Assembly (NCBI GenBank): GCA_014647935.1
Contig: BMQD01000006.1
Location: 1-64,000 of the forward strand
Length of the DNA: 64,000 nucleotides
Origin: Planomonospora parontospora
GTDB taxonomy: Bacteria; Actinomycetota; Actinomycetes; Streptosporangiales; Streptosporangiaceae
Direction: 5' to 3'
Part shown: piece after piece, positions 7,953 to 16,121 of the stretch
Layout: each line of letters starts with the position of its first letter
How positions within the stretch are numbered: the stretch's first letter is position 1
Notes under the pieces: generated by a model
Databases searched by the model: none
What the model was told of the DNA's origin: nothing
The model's input: only the letters and a program-made list of their open reading frames with translations
Translations under genes and position numbers: made by a program

Positions 7953-8855
7953 ATGACTCAGGCGCCGCGAACCAAGACGCCGCTCCCGGCCGGAGCGCTC
8001 CGGTTCGGGGCGGTCCTGGCAGCCTCCGGGCCGGTCATCCTGAGGAGCACGGAGATCAGCCTGGCGGAGCTGAGCGTGGGAGTCTGCTACAAGATTGACC
8101 CCGACCTCCTCCACATGGCCGCCGGCACATGGTGGTGGCTGGTGTTATGGACCCAGCTCCTGCTCCCGGTGGTCCTGGCCGGCCTCCTGCTGCGCCTTCC
8201 TCATCGGGCCACGAACCTGGGGATCACGGCGGTGTGCGCCGTCCTGGCCCTCCTGCTGGCCGCCACCGCCTTCCCCCTCGATATCCCCTCCCCTCTCCCT
8301 GGCCGTGCCCTTCCCGTTCAAAGCCCCTGGCCCTCGGCCGTCTGCTACTGCCTGGCCGTCGCCGCGCTACTCCTGGTGGCACGCGCGCCCGCCCCGCCCG
8401 TCCGCAGGAGTGCTCTGCTCTGGGCAGCGGCAGCCATGGTGGCCGCGTGGACGGTCGGCCGGCTCACCCTCGCCCAATCCGACGCGTCCTCCTTCGGCTG
8501 GTTCGCCTACATGCCGCCGGAGTTGATGTGGAAGCAGCCGGGGGCGTGGTCTTGCAAGGCCGACGTGGACGGCGTGCTGGTCGTGCTCGTCGCCCTGGTC
8601 GCGGCGGCGGGCGCGCTCACGGCCGAACGGCTCCGGCGCGGGGTCGCCCTGGGGTTCGCGGCGCTCCTCGTCCTCGGCACCTTCGAGGGATTCGTGGCGG
8701 CCCTCATCCTCTGGCCCGCCGAATACTTCGACCTCGCGGTCGCGGCCATGTTCATCCGATGGCACCTGCTCGCCGTGGCCGCCCTCACCGTGGTCGCCGC
8801 GTACCGAGACAGGGACGCCGCCACCAGACAGGTCGAAGAGTCCCACCTGCGGTAG
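7953..8855 (+). CDS. Polytopic membrane protein of unknown function
   Basis: A 300-residue protein with about seven hydrophobic helices (for example WWWLVLWTQLLLPVVLAGLL, ITAVCAVLALLLAATAF, VLVVLVALVAAAGAL and LGFAALLVLGTFEGFVAALI). The soluble loops are short, with one Cys/Trp-bearing loop (MWKQPGAWSCKADVDG). ATG 7953 is chosen because AAAGGA stands a few bases before it; the frame is open to 7854. No transporter or enzyme signature is visible. It is a cargo gene of the element with no operon partner close by. Confidence 0.72.
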   Translation: MTQAPRTKTPLPAGALRFGAVLAASGPVILRSTEISLAELSVGVCYKIDPDLLHMAAGTWWWLVLWTQLLLPVVLAGLLLRLPHRATNLGITAVCAVLALLLAATAFPLDIPSPLPGRALPVQSPWPSAVCYCLAVAALLLVARAPAPPVRRSALLWAAAAMVAAWTVGRLTLAQSDASSFGWFAYMPPELMWKQPGAWSCKADVDGVLVVLVALVAAAGALTAERLRRGVALGFAALLVLGTFEGFVAALILWPAEYFDLAVAAMFIRWHLLAVAALTVVAAYRDRDAATRQVEESHLR

Positions 8856-8896
8856 CGCCAACACCGACGTCTTCATTACGAGTTAGATCACGACCG

Positions 8897-8990
8897 TCCA
8901 GGACCGTCCACGGCTGCCATCCGGGCCTGGTCAGGCGGGCTCCAAGGGGACCTGCGATCCACGGTCGTCCAGGTCCGTTCAGAGCTGTTG
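8897..8990. repeat. Diverged 94-bp repeat, copy B (inside the element)
   Basis: Gap-free alignment to 2678-2771 on the chromosomal side. Within it, a motif like GACCGTCCA recurs. It lies between the membrane protein and the convergent small basic protein gene. Confidence 0.55.
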
Positions 8991-9011
8991 TTAGCGTCCG
9001 CGTTAGCAAGA

Positions 9012-9332
9012 TCACCAATCGTCGGAGTTGAAGGTCTCCGGGTCATGGGCGCTGTTCCAGATCGCTTCGTCGGTCTTGGCAGCCTGGCGCTGGCGCTGGC
9101 GGTTGAGGTACTCGGGGGTGCCGGGGGTGTTGGCCCGGATGCGCATGAACTTGCCTTGTTTGGCCCGTAGCTCTCGTTCCTCCTGAGTGACCTTCAGCTT
9201 CCGCCCCTGTTTCTCGGCCACGGCCCGCTGTGAAGCGATCTCCCCCAGCCTCTTGCGGACCTTAAGCTCCTCGGCACTCGGCTTCGCGGGATCAGGCTTG
9301 GCGGGCTGGCGCTGCTTCTGAGACTTCCCCAT
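9012..9332 (-). CDS. Small highly charged hypothetical protein
   Basis: A 106-residue soluble protein, very rich in Lys, Arg, Glu and Gln, beginning MGKSQKQRQPAKPDPAKPSA. Most of it should form one long helix or coiled coil (EELKVRKRLGEIASQRAVAE and onward), ending in an acidic tail (DPETFNSDDW). The composition suggests nucleic-acid or protein binding, but this is only inference. It is convergent with the membrane protein at 7953 and about 90 bp downstream of the HAD gene on the same strand. No family recognised. Confidence 0.62.
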   Translation of the reverse strand: MGKSQKQRQPAKPDPAKPSAEELKVRKRLGEIASQRAVAEKQGRKLKVTQEERELRAKQGKFMRIRANTPGTPEYLNRQRQRQAAKTDEAIWNSAHDPETFNSDDW

Positions 9333-9418
9333 GTCGTCATCGTGAGGAGATCGCGAGCCGATGACGAGATACCGTCAGACGGTTATGACGCGCCGGTGAG
9401 CCGGTTCAAGCTGCTCCG

Positions 9419-10069
9419 TCACCGGTTCCCGTGCAGGATCTCGATCGCCTGAAGTACATCCGTGACGACGTGGTCGGCCTGGTGCTCCTGGTGCTGCGAC
9501 GTCCCCCGGTCGACCCAGACCGTACGGAGGCCGGCGGCCCGTCCCCCGCCGATGTCCTTGACGGGATGGTCCCCGACCATCCATCCCCCGCCGGCCAGGT
9601 TCATGCCGCACCGCCGGGCGGCGATCTCGAACAGACCGACATCCGGCTTGCGGATGCCTTCAAGTCCCGAGAGTGCGTAGGCATCGGCAGCCTCGGCTAG
9701 TCCCGTCCGCTGAATTTTCCCGAGCTGATTGTCCGCCGTCCCGTTGGTGACGATGGCCACCTTCCACCCGGCCGCACGGAGCCGAGCCAGTCCGCCCATC
9801 ACCTCGGGCCGACAGCGCACCAGGTACGGCATGCGCCTGCGGTAGCGGCCCCACAGCTCCTCGACCGACTCCGAAAGGGCGAAGTGCTCGCGAACCTTTC
9901 CGAAGAAGACCTCACGATGTGGGTAACCCGCCTGGTCGAGAGCACGCAGCCAGTCAACCGCTTCGTGTCCAAGCCTGTGCTCGTCGGCGAACTCCATGGT
10001 CCACGCCCGGAACGCCTCATCCAGGTTCACGAGCGTGTTGTCCAGGTCGAAGAGCGCAAGCCGTTGCAC
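9419..10069 (-). CDS. HAD-family hydrolase (phosphatase-like)
   Basis: A 216-residue haloacid-dehalogenase-type hydrolase. Motif I is FDLDNTLV (residues 7-14, nucleophile Asp8 and acid Asp10). A helical cap of about 80 residues follows, motif II is VTNGT, motif III is the lysine in IRKPD, and motif IV is VGDHPVKDIGG. All catalytic residues are present, so it should be active as a small-molecule phosphatase or phosphoglycolate-phosphatase-like enzyme; substrate unknown. The start is GTG at 10069. It is a cargo gene of the element, with the small basic gene downstream on the same strand. Confidence 0.85.
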   Translation of the reverse strand: MQRLALFDLDNTLVNLDEAFRAWTMEFADEHRLGHEAVDWLRALDQAGYPHREVFFGKVREHFALSESVEELWGRYRRRMPYLVRCRPEVMGGLARLRAAGWKVAIVTNGTADNQLGKIQRTGLAEAADAYALSGLEGIRKPDVGLFEIAARRCGMNLAGGGWMVGDHPVKDIGGGRAAGLRTVWVDRGTSQHQEHQADHVVTDVLQAIEILHGNR

Positions 10070-10116
10070 AGCTACACCCTACGTGGATCCCCCTGCTTGA
10101 TCACCTGACAAGGCGG

Positions 10117-10344
10117 CTAACGACGGGTGCCATTGGGATAGCAGTTCTCCCGGAACTGATCTGCATGTTCGGGGCAGTAGCCGTAGGATGCCCCCTCCTC
10201 GCTTGGTTCGCCGCAGTGCTCAACAGAACCGGACCCGGTTCCGATCACCCAACAGCACCTGCCCGCGTCGAAGAGTTTCTTCTCCTGTACCGTCCAACGC
10301 TCAGGATGGGTATATGGAGTGACGTTCTGGTAGATATCGGTCAC
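10117..10344 (-). CDS. Small Cys-rich hypothetical protein
   Basis: About 75 residues. Cysteines and a histidine occur as CCW..., EHCGEP and YCPEHADQF...C, a spacing compatible with a small metal-binding site. I take GTG 10344, which has GGGGGAA just upstream; an ATG at 10395 in the same frame would add 17 residues. It lies upstream of the HAD gene on the same strand. No known family recognised. The sequence is distinct from the shadow frames and moderately low in GC, so it is likely but not certainly real. Confidence 0.5.
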   Translation of the reverse strand: MTDIYQNVTPYTHPERWTVQEKKLFDAGRCCWVIGTGSGSVEHCGEPSEEGASYGYCPEHADQFRENCYPNGTRR

Positions 10345-10563
10345 GACTTCCCCCTGACTCCGCGACAGCCTCAGAGCTATCGAACTCTCGAACATAATAC
10401 CGAATTGATCCTATGGGCTGCTCAACGATGGAGCGTCCGCCATACAGCGGCGATCTCAGTTCCGCATTAATCACTGAATAGGTATCGCCAAGACGACCGA
10501 ATCGGTATAAGCGATGTATTGAGGCTCGATCTGAATCGACAATTTCAGACTGATTGGTGCTCC

Positions 10564-13179
10564 ATGCCCGCGACGCATTCCCCCTCCCCATTGCTGGACA
10601 AGGCCGCTGAGGCGGTGGCGCGCTTCGGCAGATCCATTGCCGCCAAGCTGGATAGTGGCGGACAGCCCGAGGATCAGCTTCGCGCACCGTTGGAGCGCCT
10701 GTTTCACGACATGGCGGAAGCTTTGGGTGTCTCCGTCGTGATGATCGGCGAGACCTCTTTGGCTTCGCTCGGCGTGCGACCGGATTATGCCGTTAATGTT
10801 GCCGGTGCCCGAGTCGGCTATGTCGAACTCAAGGCCCCCGGCCGTGGTGTACCGACCGTTTGGGCCCCCAACAAGCACGAAAAGACACAGTGGGAGAAGC
10901 TCCGTCTCCTACCGAACGTGCTCTACACCGATGGCGCCCTATGGGCGGTTTTCCGGAATGGGGAGCTGATCGGGCAGATCGCCCGACTCAACGGTGATAT
11001 CCGAAAGGCCGGCGACAAGCTCGCCCCCCTTGACGGCGAGTTTGTCCGTGTCCTCTCCGACTTCCTGCTCTGGAAGCCGAACCCGCCTCGCAACATCCGC
11101 CAGCTTGTACGTGCGGTGGCTGGGCTGTGCAAGCTGCTGCGCAGCGAGGTGATCGAGACCATCGACCGTGAACGCCGGGGGGAGGAGAAGCCGAAGGTCT
11201 TCACCGAGTTGAGCGCCGATTGGCGCAAGCTACTGTTCCCTGGTCTGACGCATGAGGAGTTCGCCGACGCCTACGCGCAGACGGTCACGTTCGCTCTACT
11301 GCTCGCCCGGGTCGACGGCATCGCCTTCGAGGGCCGCATGCTGGGGCAGATCGCCGCGCAGCTCGGCAAGAACCACTCGCTGATGGGCAAGGCACTCGCC
11401 GTACTGACCCATGACGCCGTGGAGGGGCGCAGCGTCGTCGTCGAGACGCTGAAACGGGTCATCGGCGCGGTGGATTGGGATCGGATCAGCAACGGCTCGG
11501 CGGACTCCTATCTTCACCTGTACGAACACTTCCTTGAGGTGTACGACTCCGATCTCCGTAAGCAGAGCGGGTCGTACTACACCCCCAACGAGGTGGTCTC
11601 ATTCATGGTCCACTTCGTCGACGAGATCTTGCGGAACCGGTTCGGCCGAGAAGGCGGCTTCGCCGCTGACGATGTCGTGGTCGTGGATCCGGCCATGGGC
11701 ACGGGAACCTACCTGCTCAACATCGTCGACATGGTGGCCCAGAACGTGGAGGAAGAGGAAGGCCAGGGAGCTGTTCCGGCACGCCTCAAGAAGCTGTTCG
11801 GTCGCCTGATCGGGATGGAGCGGCAGGCCGGGCCGTACGCGGTGGCCGAGCTCCGATTGAACCAGGCGCTGAAGTCCAAGTACGGCGCGGAGATCGCCGA
11901 GAAGGACCAGAAGCTCTATGTCGCCGACACTCTGGACAGCCCGTTCGATAAGACCCAGCTTGATCTCGGCTCGATGTATGAGCCGATCGTGCGTTCCCGC
12001 CGGGAGGCAAACCGGGTCAAGCGGGAGTCACCCGTTCAGGTCGTGATCGGCAACCCTCCCTATCGGGAGCGGGCCAAGGGAATGGGCGGTTGGATCGAAC
12101 AGGGCGCGGAGAACTCCGGGCACGGCGTCCCGCTGCACGCCTTCAAGTCTGCGGGGCTCGGTAAGTATGAGTACGTCCTGTCCAACCTGTACGTGTACTT
12201 CTGGCGATGGGCCACGTGGAAGGTCTTCGACGCGCACCCCGAGCACCCCACGGGCATCGTCGCCTTCATCACCACGTCGGGCTACACGACTGGCCCCGGT
12301 TTCGCCGGCATGCGGGAGTACCTGCGCCGAACGACCGATGAGGGATGGATCATTGATCTCTCTCCGGAAGGGCATCAGCCCGACGTGTCCACCCGGGCCT
12401 TTCCCGGTGTCCAGCAACCGCTCTGCATCGGCATCTTCGTCCGGTACAGCACCGGCAACCGGGAGACGCCCGCACTGATCCACCATGTCAGTCTGTCGGG
12501 GCGCCGCTCGGAGAAGTTCGCCCACCTGGCGGGCCTGACCCTCGACGGTCCCGAGTGGACCGCCTGCGCGACCGGCTGGCACGACCGACTCCAGCCGGCC
12601 GGATCGGACGAGTGGTTGAGCTATCCCGCGCTCGGTGATCTGATGCCGTGGCAGGCTCCCGGCGTCAAACCGAACCGGACGTGGGTCTATGCACCGAGTC
12701 CCGAGATCCTTCGGTCCCGCTGGGAACGGCTGATCAAGGCCCCTGCCGACGAAAAGGCCGTGCAGTTCAAGGAAAGTGACGGCCGCAAGATCGACAGCAT
12801 GTTGGTACAGCTGATCACCGGCTTCGTCATGCACAAGGGGACGATCGCAGAGGAGTCGGGCCCCTGCCCCACCCCGGTCCGAGTCGCCTATCGATCCTTC
12901 GACCGGCAATGGGTGATCCCTGATGCGCGTGTTCAGGAGCGGCCTCGACCTGAGCTATGGCAAGTTGCGGACGGTGAACAGGTGTTCGCCACGGAACAAC
13001 ACGCTCATCCAATTGAGGCCGGCCCCGGCCTGGTCTTCACCTCACATGTGCCTGACATGCACCACATCAACGGCCGTGGTGGGCGGGTGCTCCCGCTCTA
13101 TCGCGACCGCGCCGCCGGGGCCGCCAACCTCGCCCGAACCTCGTCCGTCTACTGTCGCAACGTCTCGGTCTGCTCGTGA
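10564..13179 (+). CDS. Type ISP-like fused nuclease-methyltransferase, N-terminal part (frameshifted)
   Basis: 871 residues as read. Residues about 30-110 look like a PD-(D/E)xK nuclease (RPDYAVNVAG followed by YVELKAPG). A helical spacer leads to an N6-adenine methyltransferase with the AdoMet motif DPAMGTGTYLL (near residue 385) and the catalytic motif IGNPPY (near residue 495). The rest should be target recognition. No helicase/translocase domain is present, unlike LlaGI-type ISP enzymes. The end of the frame (after AANLA, near 13131) diverges from the expected family sequence, while another frame continues it into the next ORF. A one-base deletion is therefore likely. ATG 10564 is preferred over a TTG at 10519. 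Likely a phage-defence cargo gene. Confidence 0.82.
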   Translation: MPATHSPSPLLDKAAEAVARFGRSIAAKLDSGGQPEDQLRAPLERLFHDMAEALGVSVVMIGETSLASLGVRPDYAVNVAGARVGYVELKAPGRGVPTVWAPNKHEKTQWEKLRLLPNVLYTDGALWAVFRNGELIGQIARLNGDIRKAGDKLAPLDGEFVRVLSDFLLWKPNPPRNIRQLVRAVAGLCKLLRSEVIETIDRERRGEEKPKVFTELSADWRKLLFPGLTHEEFADAYAQTVTFALLLARVDGIAFEGRMLGQIAAQLGKNHSLMGKALAVLTHDAVEGRSVVVETLKRVIGAVDWDRISNGSADSYLHLYEHFLEVYDSDLRKQSGSYYTPNEVVSFMVHFVDEILRNRFGREGGFAADDVVVVDPAMGTGTYLLNIVDMVAQNVEEEEGQGAVPARLKKLFGRLIGMERQAGPYAVAELRLNQALKSKYGAEIAEKDQKLYVADTLDSPFDKTQLDLGSMYEPIVRSRREANRVKRESPVQVVIGNPPYRERAKGMGGWIEQGAENSGHGVPLHAFKSAGLGKYEYVLSNLYVYFWRWATWKVFDAHPEHPTGIVAFITTSGYTTGPGFAGMREYLRRTTDEGWIIDLSPEGHQPDVSTRAFPGVQQPLCIGIFVRYSTGNRETPALIHHVSLSGRRSEKFAHLAGLTLDGPEWTACATGWHDRLQPAGSDEWLSYPALGDLMPWQAPGVKPNRTWVYAPSPEILRSRWERLIKAPADEKAVQFKESDGRKIDSMLVQLITGFVMHKGTIAEESGPCPTPVRVAYRSFDRQWVIPDARVQERPRPELWQVADGEQVFATEQHAHPIEAGPGLVFTSHVPDMHHINGRGGRVLPLYRDRAAGAANLARTSSVYCRNVSVCS

Positions 13180-13871
13180 CGGCCCCTGACATGCTGGCCT
13201 ACGTTGCCGCGGTGACCGCGCACGGTGGCTATACCGCACGCTTCGCAGAGAACCTGCGCACACCCGGCGTGCGCGTCCCCCTCACGGCGGATCCCGAACT
13301 GTGGGCGCAGGCCGTACGGCTCGGCAAGCGGGTCGTCTGGCTGCACACCTACGGTGAGCGCTTCGCCGACCCCGCCGAGGGCCGCCCCTCCGGATCTCCC
13401 AAGCCGAATCCCGATCAGCGCGCCAAAGTACAGGTAGCGATCCCGGGAACCGCCGAAGAGATGCCCGATGACATCTCCTATGACGCCGATACGGCGACCC
13501 TCCACGTTGGCGCCGGTCGCATCTCACCCGTCCGCCCCGAGGTGTGGGCATACGAGGTGTCCGGGATGAAGATCATCAAGAAGTGGTTCGGCTACCGGAA
13601 GAAGAACCCGACCGGTCGCAAGTCCTCTTCCCTCGACGACATCCACACCGAGGAATGGCCGGCCGAGTTCACCACTGAGCTTCTCCATCTCCTCCACGTG
13701 CTCACGCTCTGCGTGGAGGTGGAGCCGGACCAGGCCGACCTGCTGGAGAAGATCTGTAACGGTCCGCTCGTCACCGTGGCCGATCTCGAAGGGGCGAACG
13801 TCTTCCCGGTTCCCGCCAGTGCTCGCAAGGCCCCTGTCCCCGAGTCACCTGAGGCCCCGACCCTGCTGTGA
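13176..13871 (+). CDS. Type ISP-like restriction-modification protein, C-terminal part
   Basis: 231 residues from GTG 13176, overlapping the upstream stop by four bases. Upstream of this GTG the same frame reads PNLVRLLSQRLGLLVTAPDM, which continues the family's C-terminal region. That shows the two ORFs were one gene. Recognisable C-terminal pieces are RVVWLHTYGERFADP and VWAYEVSGMKIIKKWFGYR, typical of the end of actinobacterial fused nuclease-methylases, probably DNA recognition. It may be made as a separate chain through the GTGA overlap, may be inactive, or the break may be an assembly error. It ends at 13871. Confidence 0.75.
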   Translation: MTAPDMLAYVAAVTAHGGYTARFAENLRTPGVRVPLTADPELWAQAVRLGKRVVWLHTYGERFADPAEGRPSGSPKPNPDQRAKVQVAIPGTAEEMPDDISYDADTATLHVGAGRISPVRPEVWAYEVSGMKIIKKWFGYRKKNPTGRKSSSLDDIHTEEWPAEFTTELLHLLHVLTLCVEVEPDQADLLEKICNGPLVTVADLEGANVFPVPASARKAPVPESPEAPTLL

Positions 13872-13954
13872 TCAGGGTTCGATCGGGTGGCGGCGCGGTC
13901 GTACGGCGTGCTGTACTGCCCTGCCGTATGGGCTCCCACCGCCACCCGGAATAT

Positions 13955-14020
13955 TCGATGGCAAGCGGACCCGGACCGCAGGGCCGTCAAGGCCCGAGGA
14001 CCGGAAGCCGCGCGGCAGCC
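13955..14020. repeat. Diverged 65-bp direct repeat, right copy
   Basis: Counterpart of 7724-7788. The two copies bracket the membrane protein, basic protein, HAD, Cys-rich protein and restriction-methylase genes. Confidence 0.5.
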
Positions 14021-14077
14021 TTGTGGAGCGAGCCTCCTCGACTGCCGGAGGGCTTAACCGTCTCGGAGGTCTGCCCG

Positions 14078-14227
14078 GTGGACGTGAGCGCGTGGGCGGC
14101 GCGGCCCGGACCGGCCGAAGAGCCGCAGCCGGGCCGGCGTCCGCCCGACGCGCGGCGGGCCGCGGAGCGGACCGCCCTTGAAGACGTAGAGAAAGTTCTC
14201 ATCCGTCTGAGATGGCTCGGGTGCTGA
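14078..14227 (+). CDS. Possible small protein, 49 residues
   Basis: A GTG at 14078 follows GGAGG at a normal distance. The peptide has an Ala/Pro-rich first half and a plausible helix at its end (TALEDVEKVLIRLRWLGC). No homologue comes to mind. It could be the remnant of a longer gene. Weak call. Confidence 0.25.
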   Translation: MDVSAWAARPGPAEEPQPGRRPPDARRAAERTALEDVEKVLIRLRWLGC

Positions 14228-14353
14228 CCTGGGAAAACGTCTGCTCGTGGCCTGCCCAGATAGTCGCTTCAGCGGTAGCCGGCAGCGTGCAGGAGCGGAG
14301 CAAGGTAGAGAACCGGAAGATCAGGTAGGTCGGTGGAGACCGCCATATTGTGA

Positions 14354-15442
14354 TCAGTCCAGGCTGAACCGGTCGTGCATCTCCTCAAGCCGGGCTTGGC
14401 GCTCGGGGTCTCCGAGCATGATCCGGATTTGCACAAGGTGCCCATCGGTGTCGTGGTCGGTGGCAACGGGGAAGAGTCCGTCCCCCCAGCTGGTCATGAG
14501 GCACATCGTCCGGGTGCCGCCGACTTCGATCACTCCGGCCTCATGCTCAGCAGCTCGAACCTCGGCCATGACCTGCCAGTGATGGGAGTGTGGTCGGAAA
14601 TCGACCGCGATCGTTCGTTCTGGAACGGCTTGCTTCCACTCCTGCAAGGCAATGGCGCAGTCGACGGCCTCGTTGACAGCCAGGTTCGCCCACCCGTACA
14701 CCTCGTCCTCGCCTGGGTTGGCCAGGAGCGAGGCTCCGAAGCAGGTAACCGCCTCCTGCACTGAACGGCCCCAGAATGCGACGTCGGCCCGACCGTCGAT
14801 CGGCTCCTCATGCTGCCAGGTTCCCAGCCCGTCGGCGTCGATGAGACTGAGCCGGGCCGCATCCACTCCGACATGGCCGAGGAGTCTGGTCGATGCGGGC
14901 TGCGTGGAGCGCACCTTCAGTGAGATCGACTCCCACCGCACGCCGATTCGCCCGTAATCCCGGGAAGTCGCCATCACGGTGATCTCTTGGTCTGGAGGTA
15001 GGTCGCCGATGGCCACGACCGGAACGCCGTTCATGATGAACTCCGAGCCGCCGACCCGCACCGCATGCTCGACACGCTCACGATGCGCCACCCGCGGTTT
15101 TTGGCGTTCCAGCCGGGCATCGAACCCGTGTGTCCGGCAGTGCTCGATGAAGATATCGGTCAGTTGCTCGACGCCGTGTCCGGGGATGTCGTAGAGCCAT
15201 GTGCCCGATTGACGGTTGAAGGATCGAGCGGCGGGCTCGGCGTCGGCGCCGACCACGGCAAGGTCAGCCGACGTGCGGATGCTCTCAAGCAACGCCGGAT
15301 CGTCCACAGTGGAAAGCGTGGCCTCGTCCACCACCGGTGGCGCGTCTCCTGACCACGCACCCAGATAACCGGTGTCGGCGATCACCAATCGTCCGGACGG
15401 ACAGGTGATCGACCCCAGCAGCGTCGGGGTATCAGTCTTCAT
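14354..15442 (-). CDS. Hypothetical protein, possibly DUF4241-related at the C-terminus
   Basis: 362 residues from ATG 15442 (MKTDTPTLLGSITCPSGRLV). The N-terminal piece ending IADTGYLGAWSGD and the C-terminal phrase CLMTSWGDGLFPVATDHDTD resemble DUF4241-type proteins, in which a final GDG.YPV segment is typical, but the match is only by eye. The middle repeats the scheme of strand-rich and acidic segments. No signal peptide, membrane span or catalytic motif is seen. It sits alone on the minus strand between cargo and regulatory genes, upstream-adjacent to the GntR gene at 15575. Function unknown. Confidence 0.68.
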   Translation of the reverse strand: MKTDTPTLLGSITCPSGRLVIADTGYLGAWSGDAPPVVDEATLSTVDDPALLESIRTSADLAVVGADAEPAARSFNRQSGTWLYDIPGHGVEQLTDIFIEHCRTHGFDARLERQKPRVAHRERVEHAVRVGGSEFIMNGVPVVAIGDLPPDQEITVMATSRDYGRIGVRWESISLKVRSTQPASTRLLGHVGVDAARLSLIDADGLGTWQHEEPIDGRADVAFWGRSVQEAVTCFGASLLANPGEDEVYGWANLAVNEAVDCAIALQEWKQAVPERTIAVDFRPHSHHWQVMAEVRAAEHEAGVIEVGGTRTMCLMTSWGDGLFPVATDHDTDGHLVQIRIMLGDPERQARLEEMHDRFSLD

Positions 15443-15574
15443 CCGGGCAGTATGCCGCAAAACGTTTCAGATCCCCTCAGGAACTCTGCACGTCCGTTTG
15501 AGCAGCCCATGGGCATCCACCAGCACAGCAGGCGATGAATCGTTCAGGCTCGGTGCCCTTATCAGGGCGTGCGA

Positions 15575-15811
15575 CTACTCCTGATCGAGAGGAGCGACGA
15601 TCGATCCCTTTCCGGGTTTGGTCGTGATCAACCCTTGCTCGCGCAGGGCCTCCATAGCCTTGCGGACGGTGACCCGGGCAACGTCGAACTCCTCCTGAAG
15701 CTTCACCTCGGAGATCAGCGTCAGGGGCGGATAGGTGTCGTCCTTGATCCGCTCGGCGACGACGTTCGCTATCTGTTCCCACTTGTAGAGCCTGGGGTCC
15801 CATTCGATCAC
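15575..15811 (-). CDS. GntR-family regulator, winged-helix domain only
   Basis: A 78-residue protein consisting almost only of a GntR winged helix: Y.WEQIANVVAERIKD, then LISEVKLQEEFDVARVTVRK with recognition helix ARVTVRKAMEALREQG, and wing KPGKGSIVAPL. No effector-binding domain is present, as in the short KorSA-type repressors of actinomycete elements. Upstream of its start are two CTAGGTA-like palindromes (15822-15839 and 15856-15867), probable autoregulatory operators. It is divergent from the small gene at 15908 and would control it and the genes that follow. Confidence 0.85.
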   Translation of the reverse strand: MIEWDPRLYKWEQIANVVAERIKDDTYPPLTLISEVKLQEEFDVARVTVRKAMEALREQGLITTKPGKGSIVAPLDQE

Positions 15812-15821
15812 AAGACGACTC

Positions 15822-15867
15822 TAGGTATGCCCCTACCTACGAACATAGAACAGAAATTCCTAGGAAT
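15822..15867. promoter_or_regulatory. Probable operators of the short GntR regulator
   Basis: TAGGTA-6 bp-TACCTA at 15822-15839 and the palindrome ATTCCTAGGAAT at 15856-15867, between two divergent genes. They resemble the CCTAGGTA palindrome near the second GntR gene. Confidence 0.55.
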
Positions 15868-15907
15868 GGTGTAGACAGGATAGGACAGGTTGACCTACGG
15901 TCAGATC

Positions 15908-16117
15908 ATGACCCCGGTGACCTACGACCTCGACGCGATCCGCACGGTCTTCCCTGCCTGGTCGGTGTTCCGCAGCGACGCGGGAGCCTTCTACGCGACC
16001 CGGCGCGGCGAGACGCTCACGGACCAGCAGATCGATGCCGGCCTTCAGCGCACGGTCTGCGCAGACGGCCTGGCGAACTTCGTCCGACTCCTCCAAGAGC
16101 AAGAGGGGCTGAGGTAA
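15908..16117 (+). CDS. Small conserved AICE protein
   Basis: 69 residues: MTPVTYDLDAIRTVFPAWSV and onward to FYATRRGETLTDQQIDAGLQ. Short proteins with FPxWxVFRSDxGxFYATRRG are, to my recollection, common next to regulators in actinomycete integrative elements; no function is known. The start ATG 15908 has no clear ribosome site, and a TTG at 15890 in frame is possible. It is followed after 4 bp by the next gene, so the two are probably co-transcribed from the region holding the GntR operators. Confidence 0.7.
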   Translation: MTPVTYDLDAIRTVFPAWSVFRSDAGAFYATRRGETLTDQQIDAGLQRTVCADGLANFVRLLQEQEGLR

Positions 16118-16121
16118 GACC

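Larger units (their letters stand above)
13872..14353. other. Region between the restriction gene and a convergent gene
   Basis: It contains the right copy (13955-14020) of the 65-bp repeat and one weak small ORF (14078-14227). A longer open frame from 13868 exists, but its upstream part is not protein-like. Confidence 0.45.

Noticed and set aside
13110-13179. Programmed -1 frameshift in the restriction gene
   Set aside because: No slippery heptamer and no clear downstream structure; a one-base deletion is simpler.
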